From Endomicrobiia bacterium (GTDB lineage: Bacteria; Elusimicrobiota; Endomicrobiia; PHAN01), in assembly GCA_030018875.1 (NCBI GenBank), contig JASEHK010000020.1:1-14712 (forward strand): a stretch of 14,712 nucleotides of DNA. The letters are read 5' to 3'. How positions within the stretch are numbered: position 1 is the stretch's first letter; each line of letters opens with the position of its first letter. The position numbers and the translations under genes were made by a program. The notes beneath the pieces were generated by a model that saw nothing but the letters and a program-made list of their open reading frames with translations, was not told where the DNA came from and ran no database searches. This document shows, one piece after another, positions 6,512 to 14,100 of this stretch.

Positions 6512-7551
6512 ATCGCGACACAAATATTCTCGAAGTCCGAGGGCTGGGCGTGGAATACTACGTCGGCGGCGGCCTTTTGAGAGCCGTTGACGGGGTTTCT
6601 TTCGACGTCAAAAAAGGAGGGGCGCTCGCCATCGTAGGCGAATCAGGGTCAGGCAAGACGACCATCGCCTCGGCGCTGATGGGTCTGATAATGTCATGGG
6701 AAGGCCGCATCCGTGAAGGCTCGGCGGTTTTCGGCGCCGACGACGGAGAAATCATCGAAATAATCGGCGGCGGGGCGCATGAACTTGGGCGCCTCAGAGG
6801 GCGGGAGATTTCGCTGATACCGCAGGACACTGCGGCGGCCCTCGATCCACTCATGCGCATATATCCTCAGATAGCCGAGGCCGCCACGGCGGACAATGTC
6901 GGGAAAAAAGAAAAATCTCGGCGGCGCGAAGCGAGGCGCGCTACCGACGACGCCGTCCGCGAAAAGGTCATGGCCGCGGCTCGAAAGGCCAGGTTTCCTT
7001 CCGACGCTCTGGACGCCTATCCCCATCAATTATCGGGCGGACAAAAACAACGCTCGGCGATAGCGGCCGCGCTCGTCAACTCGCCGTCTTTGATTATAGC
7101 CGACGAGCCGACTTCGGGACTCGACGCCGCCGTGGCCAGAGAGATACTCTCGACGCTAAAGGAACTCAAAAGTTCCCGTCGCCTTTCAATTATAATGATA
7201 ACCCACGACATCCGGGCGGCGGCGGAAATGTGCGACGACGCCGTCATAATGTACGCGGGACGAGTTTGCGAGCGCGCGCCCTTAAAAAGTATAATCCACG
7301 CGCCTAAACATCCTTACTCCGTCGGGCTGATGAACGCCATCCTTTCCGTCTCAAAAATAACCGACGGCGTGAAGCCGGTCGAAGGCTCGCCGCCCGTCGC
7401 GGGATCTTTCAAGACACGCGGGTGCCGTTTCGCCGAGCGGTGCGCTTTCAAGATGGAGATATGCGAAAAATCCGATCCGCCCCTGCTAAAAACGAGTGCC
7501 GGATACGCGGCGTGCTTCCTGTTTCAGTGTGGGGGCGAAACTAAAAAATGA
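6508..7551 (+). CDS. oppD: Peptide ABC transporter ATPase, OppD/DppD type, with Fe-S-type C-terminus
   Basis: Cytoplasmic nucleotide-binding subunit of 347 residues that powers the OppBC pore. Motifs: Walker A GESGSGKT (44-51), Q-loop Gln106 in SLIPQD, ABC signature LSGGQKQR (175-182), Walker B LIIADE (195-200) and H-loop His233. After HPYSVGLM (268-275) comes the oligopeptide-transporter C-terminal domain, with cysteines at 306, 312, 319 and 336. This Cys arrangement is known to bind a [4Fe-4S] cluster in some OppD/DppD proteins; cluster binding here is inference. The ATG at 6508 is chosen over an upstream in-frame start because it forms the ATGA overlap with oppC and begins the family's usual N-terminus. 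Residues 130-150 carry a lysine/arginine-rich insertion (VGKKEKSRRREARR) before the signature. Confidence 0.95.
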   Translation: MNRDTNILEVRGLGVEYYVGGGLLRAVDGVSFDVKKGGALAIVGESGSGKTTIASALMGLIMSWEGRIREGSAVFGADDGEIIEIIGGGAHELGRLRGREISLIPQDTAAALDPLMRIYPQIAEAATADNVGKKEKSRRREARRATDDAVREKVMAAARKARFPSDALDAYPHQLSGGQKQRSAIAAALVNSPSLIIADEPTSGLDAAVAREILSTLKELKSSRRLSIIMITHDIRAAAEMCDDAVIMYAGRVCERAPLKSIIHAPKHPYSVGLMNAILSVSKITDGVKPVEGSPPVAGSFKTRGCRFAERCAFKMEICEKSDPPLLKTSAGYAACFLFQCGGETKK

Positions 7552-8369
7552 ACGTTCCTCTTCCTATCATTGCTCCTATTACCACTCCTATACTCGAAGC
7601 CAGAAACATCGTCAAAACATTCCCGGCGGCAGGCGCCTTCGGCAGAGCCGCATCCGTGGAAGCTCTTAAGGGCGTATCGTTTTCCGTCGGTAAGGGCAGC
7701 GCCTTGGGCATACTTGGCGAATCGGGATCCGGCAAGAGCACGCTGGCGCGCATACTCTGCGGCCTCGAAAGCGCGGATTCAGGATACATACTGCTCGACG
7801 GCGCGCATCGGGAAAATATCCCGCGCGAACATCTGCCGCACAAAATACAGATGATTTTTCAGAACCCCTACGCGTCGCTCAATCCCAAACTTACCGTCGG
7901 GTTGCAGATATACGAAGCGCTGAACGCCTCGGCCGGCGCAAAATCATCCGCGAAACATTCAGGCGGCGCTCTCAAGAAAAAAGCCGCCGAACTCCTCGGC
8001 GTCGTCGGTCTCGACGGCTCCGCCCTCAAGCGGTTCCCGCATCAATTATCGGGCGGTCAGAGGCAGCGCGTTGCCATCGCGCGGGCTTTGGCGCCGTCGC
8101 CCGAGATAATAATCGCCGACGAGGCCGTCTCCTCGCTGGACGTCTCCGTGCAGGCGCAGATATTAAATCTATTCAGAACTCTCAGGCGCGAAAACCGCGC
8201 AACTTTCATATTCATATCGCACGACGCCCTCGCGGCCGCCTACGTTTCCGACGACATAATCGTAATGAAAGACGGCTCCATCGTCGAGGCCGGCGAAGCG
8301 CGCGACATCATTGAAAGACCTCAAAGCGACTATACCATGCTGCTCGTTTCTGCGGCCAAGGCCTCATAA
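7548..8369 (+). CDS. oppF: Peptide ABC transporter ATPase, OppF/DppF type (short)
   Basis: Second ATPase of the importer, 273 residues. Walker A GESGSGKS (57-64), Q-loop Gln105 in MIFQNPYASLNP, signature LSGGQRQR (167-174), Walker B IIIADE (187-192) followed by SSLDVSVQAQ, and H-loop His225 are all present, so both nucleotide sites with OppD should work. The protein stops after DYTMLLV and so lacks the C-terminal oligopeptide-transporter extension, with its cysteines, that OppD carries; many OppF/DppF proteins are 40-60 residues longer. It begins in an ATGA overlap with oppD and ends 11 bases before the ATP-grasp gene, so co-transcription with what follows is likely. Confidence 0.94.
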   Translation: MNVPLPIIAPITTPILEARNIVKTFPAAGAFGRAASVEALKGVSFSVGKGSALGILGESGSGKSTLARILCGLESADSGYILLDGAHRENIPREHLPHKIQMIFQNPYASLNPKLTVGLQIYEALNASAGAKSSAKHSGGALKKKAAELLGVVGLDGSALKRFPHQLSGGQRQRVAIARALAPSPEIIIADEAVSSLDVSVQAQILNLFRTLRRENRATFIFISHDALAAAYVSDDIIVMKDGSIVEAGEARDIIERPQSDYTMLLVSAAKAS

Positions 8370-8380
8370 AGGGGAAAATT

Positions 8381-9895
8381 ATGACGAAAAACTTCATAGA
8401 ATCTCTGCGGCGCTTGAAAAAATCCGCACCGTCCGGCGGATGGTTCAAAGGCATCCGCATAATTTACCAGGGCTTCGGCGCAATGTCCGCCGATATGTTC
8501 CGCCACTTCGCCGATGTGACCGCGGTCGTATCGTTCTACTACGGCGAGGACGTCTCGACGCACGTCGAAAAACGATGGGGGACGAAAGTGTTTTCGTATG
8601 AAAAAAAGAAGAAGGTCCGCCACAACAGCGTGGGCATTTTCAACGACTATTTCTATTCCGACCACGGCAACGAGATATTGAGATTTTTCTCTCGTCTCGA
8701 CGGTAAAATAGCTTTCGTTCCGTTCGCGACCACCAAGGCGCTGCAGGATTTCCTCTTCGAGAAGGGGCGCGGGATGCACCTGTTCCAGAATCCCGTGATA
8801 GTTCAGAATTACTTCGACTACAAGGCGCGGCTGGCCTGGCGCGCCGCCGAAATCGGCATACCTATGCCGCCCGACAGTATGATATCTTTCTTCGGCAAAC
8901 TCGACTATAAGGAACTCTCCGGGCGATACGGCGGTTTCGTCATACAAATCCCGATATCCCAGGCCGGAGGAGGCACCGATTTCATCCATACCCGCGACGA
9001 CTTCAAAAAAATAATCGAAATGAGAAAAAATCTCCTCGGCGGGGCGTTCGACAAAACTCCCGTCAAAATAACCCGCTATCTCGCGGGACCGAGCCTTAAC
9101 TGCACCGGATGCGTCGTCGAAGGAAGCGTCGTTCTCTCTCAACCCGACATACAGATAGTCGGAGACCCGACGATAACGTCAAATCCCGCGCAGTACATAG
9201 GCTCCGATTTTTCGCTGAACGCTTTTTCGCCGGAGCACAAAAGGCAAATGCTCGACATAACGGAACGCATCGGACTGTGGATGGGAAGAAACGGTTACAG
9301 GGGGAATTTCGGCGTGGACTTTCTCTCGACCCTCGACGGCGCGGGCAATCTCGACGAGATTTATGTCAGCGAAGTCAACGCGCGCCTCGTCGGAGAATCC
9401 CAGTATCTCGCGGATTTTCAAGGTATGAAAGATCAGGTGCCGCTGACGTTTTTCCATCTGGCCGAGTTCGCCGGAATTGACGTGGATCCGCGTTTCGTAA
9501 AATCCTACAACGAAAATATGCCGCGCCTCGAAGGCTCGGCGATAATGGTGTTTTCCGAAGGCAAGGGCATCTTCCGCGCCGCGGAAAATTTGAAATCGGG
9601 CGTTTACAAAATCGTCGGCGGAAAACTCACCCGCCTGCGCGACGGCCTTACGCTGTCCGACACAAAATCGCGCGAAGAGTTCGTCGTCACCAACGGCGTG
9701 CCGTGGAAAGGCCTTACCATAGGCCATCCAAAATACGGCGACGAAGACGTCTGCCTCTGTTACCTTATGACGCGCGAAAGCATAGTGGATCCGAAGAACT
9801 GGAAAAGAATAAACGAAAAATGGAAGGACGCGATAAACCTCGTGCGCGAGGCCATGAAACTCGTGCCCGCGCCGAAACACAGCATCGGGGACTAG
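8381..9895 (+). CDS. Uncharacterised ATP-grasp ligase-like protein
   Basis: 504 residues with no close family recognised. The first ~140 residues form an alpha/beta domain like the N-terminal domain of ATP-grasp enzymes. Then come FDYKARLAWRAAEIGIPMP (145-163, the usual opening of the ATP-binding domain), a nucleotide-binding glycine-rich stretch QIPISQAGGGTDF (189-201), a lid and core region with RYLAGPSLNC, and the metal-binding end GNFGVDFL (308-315) and EVNARLVGESQYL (331-343). Family enzymes activate a carboxylate as acyl phosphate and join it to an amine, thiol or other nucleophile; the substrate here is unknown. Residues ~380-500 are a less familiar C-terminal domain. A good Shine-Dalgarno (AGGGG, 8370-8374) lies 6 bases before ATG. 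The gene is tightly linked to oppF and the hydrolase, which hints at a peptide-like or amide product. Confidence 0.75.
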   Translation: MTKNFIESLRRLKKSAPSGGWFKGIRIIYQGFGAMSADMFRHFADVTAVVSFYYGEDVSTHVEKRWGTKVFSYEKKKKVRHNSVGIFNDYFYSDHGNEILRFFSRLDGKIAFVPFATTKALQDFLFEKGRGMHLFQNPVIVQNYFDYKARLAWRAAEIGIPMPPDSMISFFGKLDYKELSGRYGGFVIQIPISQAGGGTDFIHTRDDFKKIIEMRKNLLGGAFDKTPVKITRYLAGPSLNCTGCVVEGSVVLSQPDIQIVGDPTITSNPAQYIGSDFSLNAFSPEHKRQMLDITERIGLWMGRNGYRGNFGVDFLSTLDGAGNLDEIYVSEVNARLVGESQYLADFQGMKDQVPLTFFHLAEFAGIDVDPRFVKSYNENMPRLEGSAIMVFSEGKGIFRAAENLKSGVYKIVGGKLTRLRDGLTLSDTKSREEFVVTNGVPWKGLTIGHPKYGDEDVCLCYLMTRESIVDPKNWKRINEKWKDAINLVREAMKLVPAPKHSIGD

Positions 9896-9907
9896 AATAA
9901 TCAAGCC

Positions 9908-10957
9908 ATGGCCGCCGTGTCAAAACATGAAATCCGCGTACCGCCCCATTCGCTTTGCGTCGAGGCGTATCTGCCTTCCGCCGACGAAGGCAAAACGCCG
10001 CTCGTCTTCGTCGGAGGGGTATTCGACGGCTCGTGGATCTTCGCAAAACACGCCGAGTATATGGCGTCGGGCGGACGCAGGGTCTACGCGCTGAACCTTC
10101 GCGGACAATACAAAAGCCGGTGGTCCAACGTTTCGCGCCTGACCGTGGCCGACTACCTCGAAGACATATCCTCCTCGATAAAACATCTCGGGCTCGGCTC
10201 ATACATACTGGGCGGATACAGCATGGGCGCGGCTTTATCTTTGAAGTTCGCCGAGTCGGCTTTCTTACGCTCAAGCGGCGATAATACATTCGCGGCGCCG
10301 CCTCCGGCTTCTCTGGTGCTTTACGACCCGACTTATCCGCGCGAGGCTGCGGCCGCCGTCGGGGAAAAACCTCCCAAACGCGGGCCGCGCACGTCCGGGG
10401 CAATGCACTTCATACCGCCGAAATCCGTCGTGGAGGAGATGCTCGACGAAACCATCCTCGACGGCGCATACGTCAAGGCAGTGGAACTTTTCCGTTACAC
10501 CTACGCGTCGTCGCGCGTGTACAACGAAATAGAAATCGAACGGCTCGAATCCAATCCCGCGGCTCTGAAATGTCCCGCGCTGATTCTGGCCGTCAACGGC
10601 AAAAATCCCGCATTTGAAGAGTTCGCGCGCCGCATCAACGCCAGTCTGTTTCTGTTCGGCGGATATTCGCACGGAAGTTTTCTGACGAGCCGGTATTTCG
10701 AGCCGGTGGCGCGTGCCGTCGAAGAATGGCTCGACGGCGCTACCGGCGGAGGAAAGATTATGGGAACTAACAAATCGGAACCGGTCGCATACAACTGGCA
10801 CACAGACCTGTCCTTTGAAGGAGGAAAACACAAAATGAAACTCCGTTATTTTACCGGATGGAACAGGCCGTCCGTCGAGATATACTCGGCGAACGGCGAA
10901 CACGCCTCTTCCGTAAACATGAAAACTGCGGCGACGAAATCTCTGATGTGTGCCTGA
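9908..10957 (+). CDS. Alpha/beta hydrolase with extra C-terminal tail (possible frame fusion)
   Basis: Residues 1-276 form an alpha/beta-hydrolase fold: the strand and oxyanion region PLVFVGGVFDGSW (31-43), a LNLRGQY loop (63-68), nucleophile elbow GGYSMG with Ser105, and catalytic His255 in GGYSHG. The acid is not obvious: the usual strand-7 Asp is missing (LAVNGKNPAFEEF), and Asp140 in VLYDPTYP might serve. Ester, thioester or amide hydrolysis is possible. After EEWLDGA (~277), where such enzymes normally end, the frame continues for about 72 residues of unrelated sequence. That tail contains two internal ATGs with strong ribosome binding sites (10760 and 10835), so it probably belongs to the next gene. 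A frameshift near the hydrolase 3' end would explain the missing stop. It starts 12 bases after the ATP-grasp gene, with no clear Shine-Dalgarno. Confidence 0.7.
   Translation: MAAVSKHEIRVPPHSLCVEAYLPSADEGKTPLVFVGGVFDGSWIFAKHAEYMASGGRRVYALNLRGQYKSRWSNVSRLTVADYLEDISSSIKHLGLGSYILGGYSMGAALSLKFAESAFLRSSGDNTFAAPPPASLVLYDPTYPREAAAAVGEKPPKRGPRTSGAMHFIPPKSVVEEMLDETILDGAYVKAVELFRYTYASSRVYNEIEIERLESNPAALKCPALILAVNGKNPAFEEFARRINASLFLFGGYSHGSFLTSRYFEPVARAVEEWLDGATGGGKIMGTNKSEPVAYNWHTDLSFEGGKHKMKLRYFTGWNRPSVEIYSANGEHASSVNMKTAATKSLMCA
10748..10762 (+). promoter_or_regulatory. Strong ribosome binding site inside the hydrolase frame
   Basis: GGAGG at 10748-10752 lies 7 bases before an ATG at 10760, in the same frame as the hydrolase. 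A second site, AAGGAGG at 10818-10824, lies 10 bases before an in-frame ATG at 10835. Optimal sites are rare elsewhere in this window, so their presence inside a frame suggests that the downstream esterase gene really starts here. In another frame (0 mod 3) a TAA falls at 10767-10769, just after this ATG, which would be an ordinary end for the hydrolase if its frame were shifted. Confidence 0.5.
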
Positions 10958-11844
10958 CGGGCGCGACAACGACCTCGACCCCGCGCGAAAGCGTGGACGC
11001 TCCGGGCCCGGGCAAAAGATACGCCCCGCTTCTGCCGGACTTATGGCTTCTCGACGGAAAGTTTTTTTTCGAGAAACCACGGAACATCGTCGCCCCGAAA
11101 TATTTTTCCAAGTTTTTCCAGTCCGATTTCATGAACCAGCGGTTCGCCGTGCACGTGCGCCTGCCGCGCAATTATGACCCCGTCAAAAAATATCCAGCAG
11201 TCGTGCTCAACGACGGACAAAACCATTACAAGGGATGGGGCATGCATGGCGGATGGCACACCGACGCGACGCTTGAATATCTGTGCGAAGCGGGACGCGC
11301 CCCCGACGCCATCCTTATAGCCATAGAGTGCCCGCAGAGACGGCGGAACGAAACATATCTGCCTCCGCCGATAGGCCGCGCCGACCTTTACGCCAATTTT
11401 CTGGCCGACGAACTGCTGCCATCGTTGCGCAAAGAGATTTCGTTGACGGATGACCCGAAGCAAATCGCCATAATAGGCGCGTCCTACGGAGCGAACAACT
11501 CCGTTTACGTCGGGCTGTTCCGTCCCGATGTCTTCGGACTCGTGGGCTCACTTTCGTTCGCGTACCTTCCCAAATGCCCCGCGCGGGCGGACATGCGCGC
11601 GCGCCAAACCCTTCCTTTCGCGCGCCTCTACGCCGACTGCGGAAACAAGTGGGCCGACGACCAGCCGAGGCGCGACGATTCGACACCTTCGACGAAGGAT
11701 TTGGTAAACATCGCGAAGGAAAAAGGTATGATCGAAAACGAAAATCTGCTCGGCCTCGTATTCGCCGGCCACTATCACAACGAAACATTCTGGCGCAAAA
11801 GAATCGGGATTTGTCTCGAGTTTCTGTTGGCGCCTCGCATTTAA
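10858..11844 (+). CDS. IroE/Fes-like esterase (alpha/beta hydrolase), N-terminus uncertain
   Basis: From about residue 65 of this frame the protein is an esterase of the putative-esterase (EstD/IroE/Fes) family: FAVHVRLPRNYDPVKKYPAV (97-115) and LNDGQNHYKG matching the family's vylP..Yd....YPvly..dG, then IIGASYGANNS with nucleophile Ser209. Asp260 or Asp267 is the likely acid, and GHYHNETFW near 304-311 holds the histidine. Such enzymes cut ester bonds, including in enterobactin-type siderophores and acyl sugars; the substrate here is unknown. The first ~25 residues (MEQAVRRDILGERRTRL...) are arginine-rich and look like out-of-frame reading. The real start may be ATG 10760 in the hydrolase frame, followed by a shift of -1 between 10819 and 10957 where both frames are open. 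It ends 5 bases before the CCA-enzyme gene. Confidence 0.7.
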   Translation: MEQAVRRDILGERRTRLFRKHENCGDEISDVCLTGATTTSTPRESVDAPGPGKRYAPLLPDLWLLDGKFFFEKPRNIVAPKYFSKFFQSDFMNQRFAVHVRLPRNYDPVKKYPAVVLNDGQNHYKGWGMHGGWHTDATLEYLCEAGRAPDAILIAIECPQRRRNETYLPPPIGRADLYANFLADELLPSLRKEISLTDDPKQIAIIGASYGANNSVYVGLFRPDVFGLVGSLSFAYLPKCPARADMRARQTLPFARLYADCGNKWADDQPRRDDSTPSTKDLVNIAKEKGMIENENLLGLVFAGHYHNETFWRKRIGICLEFLLAPRI

Positions 11845-11849
11845 TCGAA

Positions 11850-13349
11850 ATGAACGTCTCCGATTACCTCAAAAAAATTCTCTCGCTTGCCGGCAAGAGA
11901 GGCGAGATATATCTCGTCGGCGGAGCCGTGCGCGATATGCTCGCCGGCGCGGCGTCAAACGACTTTGACTTCGCCACGCCCGTCGATCCGTCCCGTCTGG
12001 CCCGCAAATTCGCGCGCGCCGTCGGAGGTTCGACGGTGACACTCGACGAAGAGCGCAGGATATACCGCGTCGTGAAAAAAGTCGGCGGCGGAATCTTGAC
12101 GTTCGACTTTTCCGCCTACCGAAGTCCGACGATAGATCTCGACCTCAAGATGCGCGACATAACCGTAAACGCCATCGCGATGCCGCTTAAAGTCGCGGCG
12201 CCGCTCTTCGGAAAAAAGGCGCGCGCGAGCGCAAAAATACCTTCGGGCGGCATATTGGATCCGACGGGAGGAATCGGCGACCTGAAAAAACGCCGCATTA
12301 TGTTCATCTCCGAAAAAGCCGTCCGCGAAGATCCTGCGAGATTGTTGCGGGCGTTCCGGTTCGCATCCGAACTCGGATTCGCAATTCCGCCCAAAACTCT
12401 GGCAACCTGCCGACGGCTGAGAAAAGAAATCGCCGGGCCCGCGCCGGAGCGTCTGCGCGACGAACTCTTGAAGATGTTCGCCACCGACCGCGCGCTTTCT
12501 TCGGTAAAACTTTTCGACAAAAGCGGAGCGCTCGAAATCCTGATACCGGAAATCTCGGCGATGAAGAAATCCTGCAAGCGTTTCTATTTTCATCCGCAGG
12601 GCCTCTGGCGCCATCTTACCGAGACGCTCGCGCGCGTCGAAGAATACACCGCCGACGTTCCCGCGAACTTTCCCGAAGCCGCAGATGACCTCGGACGATA
12701 TCTGGCCGAGACGACATCGTCGGGAAATGTCAAATCGCTTCTCAAATTCACCACGCTGCTGCACGACGCGGGCAAGCCCCTGTGCGCCAGGCGTATCGGC
12801 GGCAGAATGAGATTTTTCGGGCACGAGACCGTCGGCGTTAAAGTATTCAACGATATCGCCTCGCGTCTCAAATTGTCGCGCGATGAGATGCGTTTCGCCT
12901 CGCTTCTCGTCAAAAATCATATGCGGATACTCCAACTCATCGGTTCGGGCAACACGACGCAACGGGCGATTTACCGTCTGAGACGCGACGCCGGCAAAAC
13001 GTTTCCCGCGCTGTGCCTATTGTCTCTGGCCGACGCGGCCAGCTATAAAAATCTCAAGGGCTTCGAAAAAAACAACGTCGCGGCCGTGCACAAGTTCATC
13101 CGCAAAACGCTCAAGCAATATTTCGACGACATGAAAAAACCGGCGCAGACAAAAATAATAGACGGCCACCTGCTTATGAGAATGCTCTCTCTAAAACCCG
13201 GACCGGCCGTCGGAGCGATTCTCAAACGCCTCGAAGAAGAGCGCGCCATCGGAGCCGTAAAAACCACCGACGACGCCGTCAAATGCGCCCGCAAAATATT
13301 CAAAGAAATCTCGACTCGCAATCCCGTCAAACCACGGAGCGACTTATGA
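11850..13349 (+). CDS. cca: CCA-adding enzyme / poly(A) polymerase family nucleotidyltransferase with HD domain
   Basis: Class II tRNA nucleotidyltransferase family, 499 residues. N-terminal catalytic head: YLVGGAVRDML (21-31), the metal-binding pair in NDFDF (Asp38, Asp40), FDFSAYR with Asp86, and MRDITVNAIAM (101-111). The neck holds EDPARLLRAFRFASELGF (160-177), a nucleotide-selection motif, and PERLRDELLKM. A C-terminal HD phosphohydrolase-type domain shows LLHDAGKP (His305-Asp306), GHE (His325) and NHM (His357), as in HD-containing bacterial CCA or poly(A) enzymes; which of the two activities it has cannot be told from motifs alone. The CCA-less tRNA-Gln in this window implies a need for CCA addition. 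The ATG at 11850 follows the esterase stop by 5 bases and begins the normal fold; an upstream extension would overlap the esterase out of frame. Its end overlaps the next gene as ATGA. Confidence 0.9.
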   Translation: MNVSDYLKKILSLAGKRGEIYLVGGAVRDMLAGAASNDFDFATPVDPSRLARKFARAVGGSTVTLDEERRIYRVVKKVGGGILTFDFSAYRSPTIDLDLKMRDITVNAIAMPLKVAAPLFGKKARASAKIPSGGILDPTGGIGDLKKRRIMFISEKAVREDPARLLRAFRFASELGFAIPPKTLATCRRLRKEIAGPAPERLRDELLKMFATDRALSSVKLFDKSGALEILIPEISAMKKSCKRFYFHPQGLWRHLTETLARVEEYTADVPANFPEAADDLGRYLAETTSSGNVKSLLKFTTLLHDAGKPLCARRIGGRMRFFGHETVGVKVFNDIASRLKLSRDEMRFASLLVKNHMRILQLIGSGNTTQRAIYRLRRDAGKTFPALCLLSLADAASYKNLKGFEKNNVAAVHKFIRKTLKQYFDDMKKPAQTKIIDGHLLMRMLSLKPGPAVGAILKRLEEERAIGAVKTTDDAVKCARKIFKEISTRNPVKPRSDL

Positions 13350-14050
13350 CGAAACGCGGCGATTCCAGAGGCGACACCATCGAATCTCTCTTCCAGATAA
13401 GTTCCGAGATAGTATCGGACAAATACCTCAACGAAATACTGCGCTTCATCGTGAACATCACGGCCAGAATGATGAAGTCCAAGATTTGTTCGATACTTCT
13501 TCTCGACGAAAAAAAGAGGGAACTCTACATCGTCGCAACGCAGTCATTGAGCGAAGAATACATAAATAAACCCAATCTCAAAGTCGGCGAGGGGATTTCG
13601 GGTATCGCCATCAAAAACAAGTCCGTCATAATGTCGCCGGACGTGCGAAGCGACAAGCGTTTCAAATATCCCGAAATCGCCCGCAAGGAAAACTTCGTCT
13701 CGATGATTTCGGTGCCCATTTCGATAAAGGGACGTCCCGTCGGAGTCGTAAACTCGTATACGCCAAAAAAACACAAGCACACGAAAAAAGAAACAACGCT
13801 TCTTCAAACCATCGCCAATCAGGCCGGACTCGTAATAGAAAACTCAAAACTGATGGAAGAAATAAACTCGACGAAACAACTGCTCGAAATCCGCAAATCC
13901 GTCGAGCGCGCCAAGGGAATTCTTATGCGCGATCTGGCTATTTCCGAGGACGAAGCGTATAAAATAATACAGCGCAAATCCATGGACACTTGCCGCCCGA
14001 TGAAGGAAATCGCGGAGGCGGTGATTTTGACTTACGAGATAAAGAAGTAA
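13346..14050 (+). CDS. GAF-ANTAR domain RNA-binding regulator
   Basis: 234 residues. A GAF sensor domain spans about 20-165 (CSILLLDEKKRELYIVAT, GEGISGIAIKNKSVI, ISVPISIKGRPVGVVNSY, ANQAGLVIENSKL), a short coiled-coil linker follows to ~182, and an ANTAR domain spans ~183-230 with RKSVERAKGILMRDL, SEDEAYKIIQRKSM and the closing EIAEAVIL. ANTAR proteins bind paired small hairpins in leader RNAs and prevent transcription termination, often for nitrogen-metabolism genes; here the GAF domain would sense the signal in place of phosphorylation. CGGAG at 13335-13339 lies 6 bases before the ATG. The start overlaps the cca stop (ATGA), so the two are translationally coupled. The RNA target is not identified: I see no convincing pair of hexaloop hairpins in the window. 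Confidence 0.88.
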   Translation: MTKRGDSRGDTIESLFQISSEIVSDKYLNEILRFIVNITARMMKSKICSILLLDEKKRELYIVATQSLSEEYINKPNLKVGEGISGIAIKNKSVIMSPDVRSDKRFKYPEIARKENFVSMISVPISIKGRPVGVVNSYTPKKHKHTKKETTLLQTIANQAGLVIENSKLMEEINSTKQLLEIRKSVERAKGILMRDLAISEDEAYKIIQRKSMDTCRPMKEIAEAVILTYEIKK

Positions 14051-14100
14051 TCCGATTTGAAATAAATCTTATTGTAGATCTATGGAAATTATCTAAATAT
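14051..14100 (+). promoter_or_regulatory. AT-rich leader, possible promoter before cas3
   Basis: This 50-base gap is only about 22% GC, far below its surroundings. TTGAAA at 14057-14062 could be a -35, with TATGGA at 14081-14086 as a poor -10 (18-base spacer). GATTT/AAATC (14054-14058 with 14064-14068) could form a weak AT hairpin, too weak for a terminator by itself. No Shine-Dalgarno is seen before the ATG at 14101. The change of composition marks the boundary between the host operon and the Cas gene. Confidence 0.35.

Noticed and set aside
8330..9142. Long minus-strand open frames opposite the ATP-grasp gene (and similar ones at 9179-9904, 10271-11080 and 11955-12962)
   Set aside because: They mirror strong + strand genes with skewed codon use, carry no family motifs and have no promoters or ribosome sites.
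11574..11849. A 92-codon N-terminal extension of the CCA-enzyme frame
   Set aside because: It overlaps the catalytic end of the esterase out of frame and is arginine-rich nonsense. The fold starts at ATG 11850.
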